Assembly: GCF_012911565.1 (NCBI RefSeq)
Contig: NZ_JAAMPU010000100.1
Span: 119,335-183,334, forward strand
Length of the DNA stretch: 64,000 bases
Direction: 5' to 3'
Source of the DNA: Flavobacterium silvaticum
GTDB lineage: Bacteria; Bacteroidota; Bacteroidia; Flavobacteriales; Flavobacteriaceae
Below the pieces are notes generated by a model. The model did no database searches. It worked only from the letters and a program-made list of their open reading frames with translations, and was not told where the DNA came from. Position 1 is the first letter of the stretch. Each line of letters opens with the position of its first letter. Both the position numbers and the translations under genes were made by a program. This document shows positions 27,568 to 37,209 of the stretch, piece by piece.

Positions 27568-28793
27568 CAGTTCCCGATTTTTAATGTGATGACATCGTGG
27601 GCGCCGATGGCAGATGCAAAGTCTTTTTTGGTTGTGCCGATATTTTTACCCTGGCCCAGATCACGGACGTTCACCGCTGTGGTCGTCAGGTTCAATTCGT
27701 TACCAAAATCAGGATCCTTGAACTGCTTGTCGCTCCACTTGAAGTTGATTTTTTGAGGTTTATCAGATCGGTTAAGGAACGTGACGGCCCATCCGTTTTC
27801 CAAAGGTTTAAGCCAGACTTCTATGTCGTTTTCATCTGAATATTTAAAGCCCTGGATTCCGAGTTTGTCCTGATTGACGGCAATGAGTTCTTTATTGGTA
27901 AGCGTCTTTAATGTTTCAGGTGTCATTTTTCCAAAGTCGTTCCCGCAGAACAGGGGTGAAGCCATCATGCACCACATGGCAAAGTGCGACCTGTCTTCGG
28001 CTGCTGTCATTCCGTTCCCGACTTCCATCATATCAAAGTCGTTCCAATGATCCGGTCCGGAATATTTGCGGATATCTTTACGCATTTCCACAATGCGCAG
28101 AAAACCCCATGAAGACCAGGATCCGTGATTGTCCTCGCAGTCGAAACATGGAGAGATATCACCCGAAATACGCCACAAGTTCCCGACAGGTTTCGCCCAT
28201 TCCCACGGTTGGTTGTCGCCCCATTCACAAAGGCTGAAAACAATCGGTTTGCCGGCCGTCTTCAAGGCGTTGCTCATGGTGGTATAGGCTTCTTTGGCGG
28301 TGATGCCTTCTGTATTGCACCAATCGTATTTGAGATAATCAATGTTCAGGGAGGCATAAAAACGCGCATCCTGGTATTCATAACCGCGTGTTCCTGGATA
28401 ACCGCCGCATGTTTTGGTGCCGGCACAATTATACAATCCGAATTTCAGTCCTTTGGAATGTACGTATTCGATTAGTTTTGGTAAACCCGATGGGAATTTC
28501 TCCGGATCCGGAACCAGGTTTCCGTTCGCATCGCGTTCTTTCGTCATCCATCCGTCATCAAGTACCACGTAATTGTAACCGGCATCTTTCAATCCGGACG
28601 AGACCATGATGTCTACCGTTTGCCTGATGAGTTTTTCATTGATATTTGTTTCGAAATTGTTCCAGGAATTCCAACCCATAGGCGGAGTCATGGCCAGGCC
28701 TTCGAATTTTCCGGATTCCTGCTTGTGTGTGTTTCCCTGTGCCGATGCAAGCGAAACCGTCGCGGCCGTAATCAGTGTTGCTAAATATTTCAT
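27567..28793 (-). CDS. GH27 alpha-galactosidase
   Basis: 408 residues. Signal peptide (LITAATVSLASAQG), then the GH27 entry GLAMTPPMGWNSWNNFETNI, VVLDDGWMTKERDANG, SKGLKFGLYNCAGTKTCGGYPG, the nucleophile Asp in IDYLKYDWCNTEG and the acid/base Asp in DHWNDFDMMEVGNGM. A C-terminal beta-sandwich follows (VWLKPLENGWAVTFLNRSD). It removes alpha-1,6-galactose from galactomannan or galactoglucomannan, probably in the periplasm. It follows a hairpin (28817-28845) after the SGBP gene, so its expression may depend on read-through or on its own promoter. Confidence 0.95.
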   Translation of the reverse strand: MKYLATLITAATVSLASAQGNTHKQESGKFEGLAMTPPMGWNSWNNFETNINEKLIRQTVDIMVSSGLKDAGYNYVVLDDGWMTKERDANGNLVPDPEKFPSGLPKLIEYVHSKGLKFGLYNCAGTKTCGGYPGTRGYEYQDARFYASLNIDYLKYDWCNTEGITAKEAYTTMSNALKTAGKPIVFSLCEWGDNQPWEWAKPVGNLWRISGDISPCFDCEDNHGSWSSWGFLRIVEMRKDIRKYSGPDHWNDFDMMEVGNGMTAAEDRSHFAMWCMMASPLFCGNDFGKMTPETLKTLTNKELIAVNQDKLGIQGFKYSDENDIEVWLKPLENGWAVTFLNRSDKPQKINFKWSDKQFKDPDFGNELNLTTTAVNVRDLGQGKNIGTTKKDFASAIGAHDVITLKIGN

Positions 28794-28816
28794 TTATGAA
28801 GTTGTGTATGTTAAAA

Positions 28817-28845
28817 ACAAGCCCCGGAATTATTCCGAGGCTTGT
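28817..28845 (-). terminator. Hairpin between the SGBP gene and GH27 (terminator or attenuator)
   Basis: A 13-bp stem (ACAAGCCTCGGAA/TTCCGGGGCTTGT, one wobble) is followed on the minus strand by TTTTTAAC. It could lower GH27-GH5 expression relative to susCD. Confidence 0.7.
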
Positions 28846-28875
28846 CAATCAATAAAACTAACCCAAATTTTATTT

Positions 28876-29913
28876 TTAATCTACCGTGTATCCAATATTA
28901 TCGAGGTAATACACGTGTGTGCTTCCGGTGAATTCCTGGAAAGAAAGGTTTTGGATTGCTGCCGGATTGCCTAAATCAGCCCAGCTCAACCGGACTTCCT
29001 GCCATTGAGGCGTTGTATTGATCACATGGGTCGAATCTCCCCATCCGTTTCCGTTAAAGATCCAGACCAGTTTGCCTTCATCATCTGAACGCACAAAGAA
29101 ATGGATTCCGGTATAGCCTGAAAGCTGATCATTCCAGCCCCAATTACCTTGGATGTTACCCCATCCGTCTATAGATTTTTTGATGTACACATTTCCTTGG
29201 GCAGCCAACGCATGATTGTTTACGTATTCATGGTTGTTCCAGGATTCGATGTCCCATGGGCTGTAGAATACATCATCATATATGGCTGTCCCTACGGCCG
29301 TTCCGTATTCAGATGAACCGGAAATTGTAGTTACCTCTACCTTCTTCAATTGTGAACCAACCGGTAATATGGCGTGGATTTCCGTGAGGCTGCTTGACAC
29401 AATTTCAGCCGGAGTGCCGCCTACAGTTACGACAGGATCGAGGAAGAACGAACCGTAGATAGTTATTTCGCCACCGTCTGCCGTGTTGATGGGATTGAAA
29501 CTATGGACCGAAGGGGCAGGAGGAGCCACTACGAAATCATATTCGGCAACACCATATTTAGTAACCACACGAAGCTTGTTCGGTGCGTTTTCGTAAGGCG
29601 TGTTTACATCTATGGTTACAAAAATGGATGTGTCTGTACCCAAAGCCGGATTGAAATAGGATTCTACATCATTGAAATAAACCTTCTGAGTCGTGGCAAA
29701 TGCCTTTCCCCGAATGATATACATATTATTTGCATAGCCTATTGTCACCGGAACTATGTCAAGTGTATCGGCAACCAATACATTTTCAATTTCGGGCGAA
29801 GCGACTTCACCAATGACTTTCTCGTCTGAATCAGTACAGGAAACCGCAGTTATGCCAAGCAGCATGACTATTGCTGCGGCTACACCCAACCTAACGTTTT
29901 TAATAATTTTCAT
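28876..29913 (-). CDS. Surface glycan-binding lipoprotein with TIG domains (SGBP-B-like)
   Basis: 345 residues. Lipobox TAVSC, followed by two IPT/TIG-like Ig domains (about 40-130 and 132-215; PSVHSFNPINTADGGEITIYGSFFLDPVVTVGGTPAEI). The C-terminal domain is rich in Trp and Tyr (GWGNIQGNWGWNDQLSGYTG, FNGNGWGD, PQWQEVRLSW) and is the probable glycan-binding part. It occupies the usual position directly after SusD (11-bp gap). SGBPs hold polysaccharide at the cell surface for the SusCD pedal-bin importer. The exact ligand is inferred from the mannan enzymes around it. Confidence 0.85.
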   Translation of the reverse strand: MKIIKNVRLGVAAAIVMLLGITAVSCTDSDEKVIGEVASPEIENVLVADTLDIVPVTIGYANNMYIIRGKAFATTQKVYFNDVESYFNPALGTDTSIFVTIDVNTPYENAPNKLRVVTKYGVAEYDFVVAPPAPSVHSFNPINTADGGEITIYGSFFLDPVVTVGGTPAEIVSSSLTEIHAILPVGSQLKKVEVTTISGSSEYGTAVGTAIYDDVFYSPWDIESWNNHEYVNNHALAAQGNVYIKKSIDGWGNIQGNWGWNDQLSGYTGIHFFVRSDDEGKLVWIFNGNGWGDSTHVINTTPQWQEVRLSWADLGNPAAIQNLSFQEFTGSTHVYYLDNIGYTVD

Positions 29914-29924
29914 AGTCGTTTTTT

Positions 29925-31523
29925 TTAGAATTCATATGGAACAGGAGGTTCCAGCAGTTTTGGATTTTTAGCTACATCGGTGCTTGGATACGGCAACAAA
30001 AAGTCTGAGTCTTCCGGTGTGAAATACTCTGCACCCCATTGATTGCCGCGATTCTGGGCAGCCATTATATTGATGGCCTGTGTACGTGGGATACGTCCCA
30101 AATCAAACCAATAATCACCTTCAAAGCATAACTCTTTGCGCCTTTCTGTAAACAGATCTTCAAATGTAAACGAAGAGACACTTTCAAGACCGGCACGGTT
30201 TCTTACGGCGTTCAACGATGCCAAAGCAGCAGGATCGCTTGATGAACCTCCTCCGGCAAGTACGGCTTCGGCGTGTATCAGCAATAATTCTGCATAACGC
30301 ATGATGTAGGTGTTGTTTTCCATCATGGCCCATGCATCAATAGGGCCTGTGGTGGTTCCGTTCTCAATACCAATGCAGTATTTCTTGATTGCCGCACCGG
30401 CTCCCTGACCTCCAATCTGGTCGGCGGCAGGTACTATCAGCGTACCGTCATCTTCGCCCAGTTTTACCTTGATTTCCGGATATTCATCGCCGGGCAGCAT
30501 AATGGTTTGCTTGCGTCTTACATCACCAGGACCGAACAGGGAAAGAACGTCCTGAGAAGGAGCAAAGACGCCACCATAGCTGGCATTAGATGTCGTTATT
30601 GCAGCCGTACTGATGCCAAACTGCGTGTTGCAATTGCTTGCAGATCCATAATTACCGTCTGTTATCCACTGTAAAGCAAAAATTGACTCTTCGTTGTTGT
30701 TATTCGGATACGTGAACAAGTCTGAAAAACTCTTTCCGGGAACTGCCGATCCTCCTAACAATTTGAATTCGCCACTATTGATGACTTCTTCGGCAAGTTG
30801 TTTTGCCATGGTGTAATTCTGTTGATAGAGGTATACTTTCGCCAGCATGGCTTTCGCGGAACCTTTTGACACGTGCCCGTTTTCTCCGTAGTTGGCTCCC
30901 CGGTTTTTCTCGACAAGTTTTTCTATAGCCGTCTGGTAATCGTTTATGATGAGCGTGTAAATATCCTCAACGCGATTGGTGTTCAATTGAGGCTGATCTA
31001 CATGGGCAAGGTTGTTCTCGATGATAGGAACCGGCCCCCAAAGCCTTACCAGATAAAAGTAAGCTGTCGCCCGCATGAAATAGGCTTCTCCTATGGTGTT
31101 GTCCAGCACTTCTTCAGAAACGGCCGGCCCGACTCTGTCCGGAAGAAAATTGATGATTGCATTAGACTGTGCCACATTCGCCCAAAGAGAATTCCATCCG
31201 TTATACAATTCAGGATCGCTTCCGGTGATAGAGAAGTTTCTCATGGAATTGACATCGCTTGAATTGGTGTACATATTACCTGATCCGACTTCTGCAACCG
31301 CAAAGAAAAACTTGTTGTGGAACTGAAACCAGGTTCTGGCATACATACCGTTTGTAGCAGACGCAACCTGTTCGTTCGTGCTGTAATAATCGTCAAGGCT
31401 TATCCCGTCTTCAGAAGGTCTGTTTGTAAAGTCTTCGCTGCACGAAAACAGTAAACCTAACCCCAATGCACCGACAGCAACGGCCAGACGCATTTGTTTA
31501 ACTATTCTTTTTTTCATTTTCAA
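29925..31523 (-). CDS. SusD/RagB-family nutrient-uptake lipoprotein
   Basis: 532 residues. Lipobox region LGLGLLFSCSED. SusD signatures are AYFMRATAYFYLVRLWGPVPI, GHVSKGSAKAMLAKVYLYQQNY (TPR scaffold), and the C-terminal RYAELLLIHAEAVLAGG, LNAVRNRAGL, FTERRKELCFEGDYWFDLGR. It lies 5 bp after susC, which is the normal pair. As the mobile lid of the SusC channel it should bind manno-oligosaccharides; this is inferred from the locus. The true start may be the third codon. Confidence 0.95.
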   Translation of the reverse strand: MKMKKRIVKQMRLAVAVGALGLGLLFSCSEDFTNRPSEDGISLDDYYSTNEQVASATNGMYARTWFQFHNKFFFAVAEVGSGNMYTNSSDVNSMRNFSITGSDPELYNGWNSLWANVAQSNAIINFLPDRVGPAVSEEVLDNTIGEAYFMRATAYFYLVRLWGPVPIIENNLAHVDQPQLNTNRVEDIYTLIINDYQTAIEKLVEKNRGANYGENGHVSKGSAKAMLAKVYLYQQNYTMAKQLAEEVINSGEFKLLGGSAVPGKSFSDLFTYPNNNNEESIFALQWITDGNYGSASNCNTQFGISTAAITTSNASYGGVFAPSQDVLSLFGPGDVRRKQTIMLPGDEYPEIKVKLGEDDGTLIVPAADQIGGQGAGAAIKKYCIGIENGTTTGPIDAWAMMENNTYIMRYAELLLIHAEAVLAGGGSSSDPAALASLNAVRNRAGLESVSSFTFEDLFTERRKELCFEGDYWFDLGRIPRTQAINIMAAQNRGNQWGAEYFTPEDSDFLLPYPSTDVAKNPKLLEPPVPYEF

Positions 31524-31528
31524 TTTTT

Positions 31529-34500
31529 TTAAAATTCAACGTTGACACCAAAGGTGTAAGTGCGTGGAGATGGATATCGGCCGTTGTCAATACCAGATAA
31601 TAGTGCGCTTTGGTTGAAAGAACCAATCTCAGGATCGTAGCCGGAGTAATTCGTGAACGTGTAAAGGTTCTGGGCCGTGGCATACAAACGGACACGTGAC
31701 ATCTTAAGTTTTGATATAATGTCTGTCGGAAGACTATATCCCAGGGTGACGTTTTGTATTCTAAGGTACGAACCATCTTCTACATATCTGTCGGAAATCT
31801 CGAGATTCGGATTTCCTAAACTGTTGATAGGTCGCGGATTGGATGAGTTTGGATTGTCTGCACTATAAAAATCAGATGCCGAAACCAGCATATTCTGATA
31901 CAATGTGGCGTTGTTCGTACCCATCCTTTCCGTAAGATTAAGCACATCGTTTCCGCTTACACCTTGTAGGAAAATTGACAGGTCAAAATTCTTGTACTTG
32001 AAGTTATTGGTAAACCCAAAGGTGAATTTTGGAGCCGGATTTCCAATATTAGTTTTGTCAAGTTCATTGATTACTCCGTCTCCGTTTAAGTCTACATATT
32101 TAACATCACCCAAATAAGTCTGACCGGCATTGGTACCAACTGTTTGCCCGAATTGAAGTGGAGCGGCGTTCAATTGGTCGAGGCTGGTAAAAAGACCATC
32201 GGTTTTATAGCCGTAGAAAGTACCTACAGGAGAGCCCACCAGGGTATTGGTAACCGGTACCGGAATATATCCGTTTGTGTTTATATCCATCGTAAGTGGC
32301 AGGCCTGCCTGGATTTCTGTCAGCTTATTCTTGTACTGCGAAAGTACGAGGGTTGCATTATAGCTGAAATCTCCGCTTCCTCTGGTATTGTATGTCAGGG
32401 TAACGTCGTATCCGGTGTTCTCCATTGACCCAATGTTCGAGTATGGTGAATTGATACCGCCGTATTGTGCGCCTCCACCAGTAAGGTATCCCGGTAAAGG
32501 AACCTGGAATAAAAAGCCTGTAGATTCTTTTTTGTACCAGTCAATCGTTGCAGACAATCTGTTTTTGAACAGCGTGAAATCAAGGCCTATGTTGGTTTGG
32601 TTCATCGATTCCCACGTTAGGGCAGGGTTTGGTATATTCTGTACAAGGAATCCTGAACCCAGACCTGAATTCTGTTGGTTGAGCATAGCCGCATACGCAT
32701 TGTTCGGAATTTGCTGATTGCCTGTTTCCCCATATCCGACACGGAACTTGATATTATCTACATAATCGCGGGTACCTTCCATGAATTTTTCAGAAGATAG
32801 TTTATAACCCACTGAAACCGCAGGGAAATAACCCCATTGATTATTCGGTATGGCTGGATCAAATTTGGATGATCGGTCGCCCCGGAAAGAAGCAGATACA
32901 CTATAGCGATCATCGAAGTCATAGATAAGTCGGCCAAAATAAGACCATAGGGAAGAGCTTCCTTTATAACCCGAAACAGTACTCTGGGCCGGATCTCCCA
33001 GGTTTATGGTGTGTGGGTCATTTGCCTGAAAACCGGTAGCATACGCATAAATACCTTCCCAATGAGAGTCATTGGCTTCCTGGCCTGCAACCAATGTTAT
33101 ATGGTGTTTTCCGAAAGTACGGTCATACGTGAGTAAATTCTTGAGGTTAGTCGAATACCAGTTCTGACGGCGCTCATTCAAATCCCCGGATGCATTATAC
33201 TGGGCGCCCCAATAATAAGATGGGAGATAATCTGTGTGAGAAGAAAATTCCGTGTTGGCACCAAATTCCGCACGGTACTTAAGTCCTTTGAATAAGTTGA
33301 CTTCGGCATAAATATTACCAAGGAAATTTTTACGTGAAAGGGTATTGTCACGGCTAAGGGCAAGAGCGACCGGATTGTAGTAAGTACCTCCTGTCTGTCC
33401 GTCTGTAGGTCCTGCAAAACTGCCATCCGCATTGCGAACCGGAACGTCCGGAGCCATAAGCAACGTTCCTGATATAAGACCGTTGAAGCTTTGGTTGACC
33501 GTAAGTTTTTCATTGGTAATCCCTGTGGTGATGTTTCCGCCCACACGCAGCCAGTCCTTTACTTTAGAATCGAGATTGAGCCTCATGTTATAGCGTTTGA
33601 AACCAGATCCCAGAACCGTACCTGCCTGATCCAGGAAACCGCCTGACAAATAATAGCTCGTCACTTCGTTTGCCCCTGAAAAAGAGAGCTGGTGACTATG
33701 TCCGAATCCGGTTTGGTACACTTCGTCCTGCCAGTTGGTTCCGGGGCCAAGCAATTCCGGATGCTGAAATTCAGGACGCACCTGTGCATCAAGGCCAAAT
33801 ATTTCAGTAAGCTTGTTTTGATGGACAGCATATTCCTGAAGGTTCATCACATCCAGCTTTTTGTAGACGTTGGCTATAGAAGAATATCCTTCATAAGTCA
33901 CTTTTCCGGTACCTTTTTTTCCAGATTTCGTGGTGATGATGATAACCCCGTTAGCGCCTCTCGAACCGTAGATTGCGGTCGCGGAAGCATCTTTAAGTAT
34001 GTCGATGGATTGAATGTCGTTAGGATTGATCATAGACAACGGGCTAACCGCATTGTTACCCGCACCTCCGTTTGAAGAAAAATCGTTACCGGAAATAGGG
34101 CGTCCGCTAAAGGCGATGTTTTGTGCATCTCCAGAAATCGGCACGCCATCTATGATATATAAAGGCTCGTTGGTACCGCTTATCGAAGTTGTTCCCCGAA
34201 CCCGTATTGAAGTGGCACTACCCGGTTGTCCGTTGTTATTGGAAACCTGAACACCGGCAGCCTTGCCCTGAATCATCTGATCCACGCTAACCTGTTTGAT
34301 GTTTTCAAGATCCTTACTCCTGATAGAGGAAACGGAACTGTTTACATCTTCTTTTTTCTGTGATCCGTAACCAATCACTACAATCTCGTCAAGACTTTGT
34401 GATTCAGATTCAAGTTGTACATTGACAGACGTTCTGTTGTTCACTTTGATTTCCTGGGTTTTGAACCCTATAAAGGTCACTACAAGAATGTCCTGTGGGC

Positions 34501-34720
34501 CGGCCTGAATGGCATATTTACCATCGAAATCCGTAGTTACGCCCTTGGTTGTTCCTTTTATGGTCACATTGGCACCGGGAATAGTGACTCCTCCTTTTTC
34601 AGAAATAGTTCCGGTAATTGTGTTTTGCGCATAAGAAACAGAAAGGGCAAACAGAAAGGTAATCAGGGTGAGCAGCCTCCTGATGCCGCCACCTCCGATT
34701 GGGTGAGTTAATTCATGCAT
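31529..34720 (-). CDS. SusC/RagA-family TonB-dependent outer-membrane transporter
   Basis: 1063 residues. Signal peptide (LLTLITFLFALSVSYAQ), CarboxypepD_reg-like beta domain (about 35-110; GVTIPGANVTIKGTTKGVTTDFDGKYAI), TonB box/plug entry DEIVVIGYGSQKKEDVNSSVSSI, plug motif ATSIRVRGTTSISGTNEPLYIIDGVPI and ILKDASATAIYGSRGANGVIIITTK, then the 22-strand barrel to the terminal YTFGVNVEF. It is the import channel for oligosaccharides of this locus, paired with SusD downstream, and the first gene of the minus-strand operon. Confidence 0.97.
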   Translation of the reverse strand: MHELTHPIGGGGIRRLLTLITFLFALSVSYAQNTITGTISEKGGVTIPGANVTIKGTTKGVTTDFDGKYAIQAGPQDILVVTFIGFKTQEIKVNNRTSVNVQLESESQSLDEIVVIGYGSQKKEDVNSSVSSIRSKDLENIKQVSVDQMIQGKAAGVQVSNNNGQPGSATSIRVRGTTSISGTNEPLYIIDGVPISGDAQNIAFSGRPISGNDFSSNGGAGNNAVSPLSMINPNDIQSIDILKDASATAIYGSRGANGVIIITTKSGKKGTGKVTYEGYSSIANVYKKLDVMNLQEYAVHQNKLTEIFGLDAQVRPEFQHPELLGPGTNWQDEVYQTGFGHSHQLSFSGANEVTSYYLSGGFLDQAGTVLGSGFKRYNMRLNLDSKVKDWLRVGGNITTGITNEKLTVNQSFNGLISGTLLMAPDVPVRNADGSFAGPTDGQTGGTYYNPVALALSRDNTLSRKNFLGNIYAEVNLFKGLKYRAEFGANTEFSSHTDYLPSYYWGAQYNASGDLNERRQNWYSTNLKNLLTYDRTFGKHHITLVAGQEANDSHWEGIYAYATGFQANDPHTINLGDPAQSTVSGYKGSSSLWSYFGRLIYDFDDRYSVSASFRGDRSSKFDPAIPNNQWGYFPAVSVGYKLSSEKFMEGTRDYVDNIKFRVGYGETGNQQIPNNAYAAMLNQQNSGLGSGFLVQNIPNPALTWESMNQTNIGLDFTLFKNRLSATIDWYKKESTGFLFQVPLPGYLTGGGAQYGGINSPYSNIGSMENTGYDVTLTYNTRGSGDFSYNATLVLSQYKNKLTEIQAGLPLTMDINTNGYIPVPVTNTLVGSPVGTFYGYKTDGLFTSLDQLNAAPLQFGQTVGTNAGQTYLGDVKYVDLNGDGVINELDKTNIGNPAPKFTFGFTNNFKYKNFDLSIFLQGVSGNDVLNLTERMGTNNATLYQNMLVSASDFYSADNPNSSNPRPINSLGNPNLEISDRYVEDGSYLRIQNVTLGYSLPTDIISKLKMSRVRLYATAQNLYTFTNYSGYDPEIGSFNQSALLSGIDNGRYPSPRTYTFGVNVEF

Positions 34721-34811
34721 AATTTGTTTTGTTATTAGTTAGTTATTCTGAAATAAAAACCCTTTAATTTTCCGATATAGACAATTATATCAGATTAATA
34801 TTTCTGAAAAT

Positions 34812-34819
34812 CAAATTTA
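34812..34819 (-). promoter_or_regulatory. -7 element (TAAATTTG) upstream of susC
   Basis: An exact TAnnTTTG match on the minus strand, 92 bp upstream of the susC ATG. The nearest TTG lies only 14 bp further up, shorter than usual, so an activator such as the adjacent AraC protein may be needed. GTTAAC/GTTAAT repeats lie between. Confidence 0.35.
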
Positions 34820-34975
34820 GCGGGCCTGTTAACCAAAAGTTAATATTATTTTATCATCTCGCGATACTATTTTCTCTATCGATTTCGTAATTATTTTGAC
34901 AGAATATGATAAAATCGTATCACTATAAAATGAGTCCGAACAGAGGTTTGAAGGCGTTTGGTAACTGCCTGATAG

Positions 34976-35875
34976 TTAAAGGAAACGTTTCATTCCGTAG
35001 AATTCTTCCCGATACTGGCTCGGTGTTGTTCCTTTGATGCTTTTGAAGATGCGGTTGAAATTCGCAATATTGTTGAAGCCAGATTTAAAAGCGATTTCAG
35101 AAATGCTCAGGTCTTTCTCCACAAGCCAGCGCGAAGCATATCCCACGCGGATGTCATTGAGGTAATTGACGAAGGTTTTTCCGGCTCTTTTTTTTATGAA
35201 TCTGTTAAATGAAACCGGACTCATGTTGGTCAGATCTGATACTTCTTCAAGAGAGATTTTCCCAGAGAAATTTTTCTGGACATAATCATACACGAGTTTC
35301 ATTTTATCACTGTCCTCAAATGTTTCCGAATCGACGGTGTATGTAGATAAAAGCCTTTGGTTTCGGGAGTTGGAAAGGTCGTATAGTATGGATATCAGTT
35401 CCAGGAAATAGTCCATTCCGTCTAATTTAGATATGCGGACGAACCGTGGTTTGAGTTCCAAAGCTGTCTTTTTTGAGAATAATATGCCATGCACGGATCG
35501 GTTGAACATGTCGCGTATCGGATACATGATCCGGCGTGACAAAAGGCTTTCGCTGAACAGGTTGTTGTGGAACTGTATCGTTATTTCATGGATGGTTTTT
35601 GACTTGCATTTATGTTGTTCCCATCCGTGGTATAAGTTAGGGCCAATGAGTACCAATTCCACGTCTTCGATCTCTTCTATATTGTCGCCCACGACTCTTC
35701 GGACACCCTTGGCATTGAGTATGAAATTGAGCTCGAATTCCGGATGGTAATGTATCGGGAAGTCGAATTTTTCCTTCACTCGGTCAAAAACCAGGAAGCT
35801 GTCACCCGCGGAAAGAGGGGCGACTTCACGATAGAAATTCTTTGCTGCAGCCATATAATGTGGATTTTTGTGCAA
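34976..35875 (-). CDS. AraC-family regulator of the mannan locus
   Basis: 299 residues. The N-terminal cupin (about 15-110; FDFPIHYHPEFELNFILNAKGVRRVVGDNIEEIEDVELVLIGPNLYHGW) has a HxHxxxE-type sugar-binding signature. The C-terminal AraC domain is at about 195-299 (KISLEEVSDLTNMSPVSFNRFIKKRAGKTFVNYLNDIRVGYASRWLVEKDLSISEIAFKSGFNNIANFNRIFKSIKGTTPSQYREEF). It sits between the susC operon and the divergent GH26 operon, the expected spot for a local activator. Sensing a mannose-containing ligand is inference. The 198-bp spacer to GH26 has two TATATTTG boxes (35886, 35929) facing right. Confidence 0.88.
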   Translation of the reverse strand: MHKNPHYMAAAKNFYREVAPLSAGDSFLVFDRVKEKFDFPIHYHPEFELNFILNAKGVRRVVGDNIEEIEDVELVLIGPNLYHGWEQHKCKSKTIHEITIQFHNNLFSESLLSRRIMYPIRDMFNRSVHGILFSKKTALELKPRFVRISKLDGMDYFLELISILYDLSNSRNQRLLSTYTVDSETFEDSDKMKLVYDYVQKNFSGKISLEEVSDLTNMSPVSFNRFIKKRAGKTFVNYLNDIRVGYASRWLVEKDLSISEIAFKSGFNNIANFNRIFKSIKGTTPSQYREEFYGMKRFL

Positions 35876-36073
35876 TTATAACATATATATTTGATAAAAT
35901 AATATTAATCATCACGCACTAGTAAGGCTATATTTGGAATTTGAAATTGATAAATCATCATTTTTAGTTATGTCCAATAATTATATATGTATTTATTGAT
36001 TCTGATTTTTGTCTTTTTTTCAAGTTTGATGTATAATTTATATTTTCAGAACAGTTCCGCAAAACTTCACACT

Positions 36074-37195
36074 ATGCGATACGTCATTTTCAATTTAGTG
36101 GTTATGCTGACGTATTCGTGTTCGGCTCAAAATGCTCTTTGCGACAAATCGGCAACTGCTGAGACAGTCGTACTTTATAATAATCTGGTAAAACTGACTC
36201 AAAAAGGTATCATGTTCGGTCATCAGGATGATCTGGCTTACGGCGTCAACTGGAAATATGAAAAGGATCGCAGCGATGTAAAAGATGCCATAGGAGATTA
36301 TCCCGCTGTTTACGGTTGGGATCTCGGCGGACTGGAAAAAGACTCTGATAAAAATATCGACGGAATTCCGTTTTCAGATATGCGCCGTTTTATACAGGAA
36401 GGCAAAATACGTGGCGGAATCATCACTATGAGCTGGCATATGGATAATCCGTTCACAGGGAAAAATGCGTGGGATACTACTCCAAATTCACTTGCTTCGG
36501 TGCTTCCCGGCGGAAGCAAACATGATGTTTTTAAAGTTTGGCTGGATAAAGCGGCTGTGTATCTGAATTCACTTACGGACGATCAGGGAAAAAAAATCCC
36601 GATGCTGTTCCGGCCATACCACGAGCTAACCGGAACCTGGTTCTGGTGGTGCAAAAACAACGGTACGCCGGATCAGTTCAAGGCGTTGTGGAAATTTACC
36701 ATGTCGTATCTGCAATCCAAAAATGTCCATCAGCTTATCTATGTTTACAATACGTCCGATTTTAAGGACAAAGCCGATTTTCTGGAGTATTATCCGGGAG
36801 ACGATGCGGCCGATATGCTCAGTTTCGACTGTTACCAGATGAAAAGTTCAGCCGAAGATCCATTCGTAAAAAATACCTTGCGACAACTTCACGACATGGA
36901 CGAAATCGCATTACAAAAGAAAAAGCCAATCGCCATTGCCGAAACCGGTTTTGAAGCGATCCCCGAACCAAAATGGTGGACGCAAACGTTGTTGAAAGCT
37001 ATTGGCGATTATAAATTGTCTTATGTACTCGTATGGAGAAACCACGGTTGGAACGAATATATGGATCCGCCGCGAATGCATTATTACGCGCCTTTCAAAG
37101 GCCAGGTTTCCCAACAGGATTTTATCGATTTTTATAAAACCGGCCATATCTTATTCGAAAAAGATGTCGCCAAACAAAAATTATACGGGAACTGA
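36074..37195 (+). CDS. GH26 beta-mannanase lipoprotein (first copy)
   Basis: About 373 residues from MRYVIFNLVVMLTYSCSAQ, whose lipobox Cys16 marks a lipoprotein. The longer frame to 35987 adds a hydrophobic tail and is rejected. GH26 motifs are GIMFGHQDDLAYGVNW, GIITMSWHMDNPFTG, acid/base Glu in RPYHELTGTWFWW and nucleophile Glu in IAIAETGFE. It hydrolyses internal beta-1,4-mannosidic bonds, releasing mannobiose and longer products. It is first in the plus-strand operon, divergent from the AraC gene, with the symporter gene 14 bp downstream. Confidence 0.94.
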   Translation: MRYVIFNLVVMLTYSCSAQNALCDKSATAETVVLYNNLVKLTQKGIMFGHQDDLAYGVNWKYEKDRSDVKDAIGDYPAVYGWDLGGLEKDSDKNIDGIPFSDMRRFIQEGKIRGGIITMSWHMDNPFTGKNAWDTTPNSLASVLPGGSKHDVFKVWLDKAAVYLNSLTDDQGKKIPMLFRPYHELTGTWFWWCKNNGTPDQFKALWKFTMSYLQSKNVHQLIYVYNTSDFKDKADFLEYYPGDDAADMLSFDCYQMKSSAEDPFVKNTLRQLHDMDEIALQKKKPIAIAETGFEAIPEPKWWTQTLLKAIGDYKLSYVLVWRNHGWNEYMDPPRMHYYAPFKGQVSQQDFIDFYKTGHILFEKDVAKQKLYGN

Positions 37196-37209
37196 TTTTC
37201 CCATCGCTT

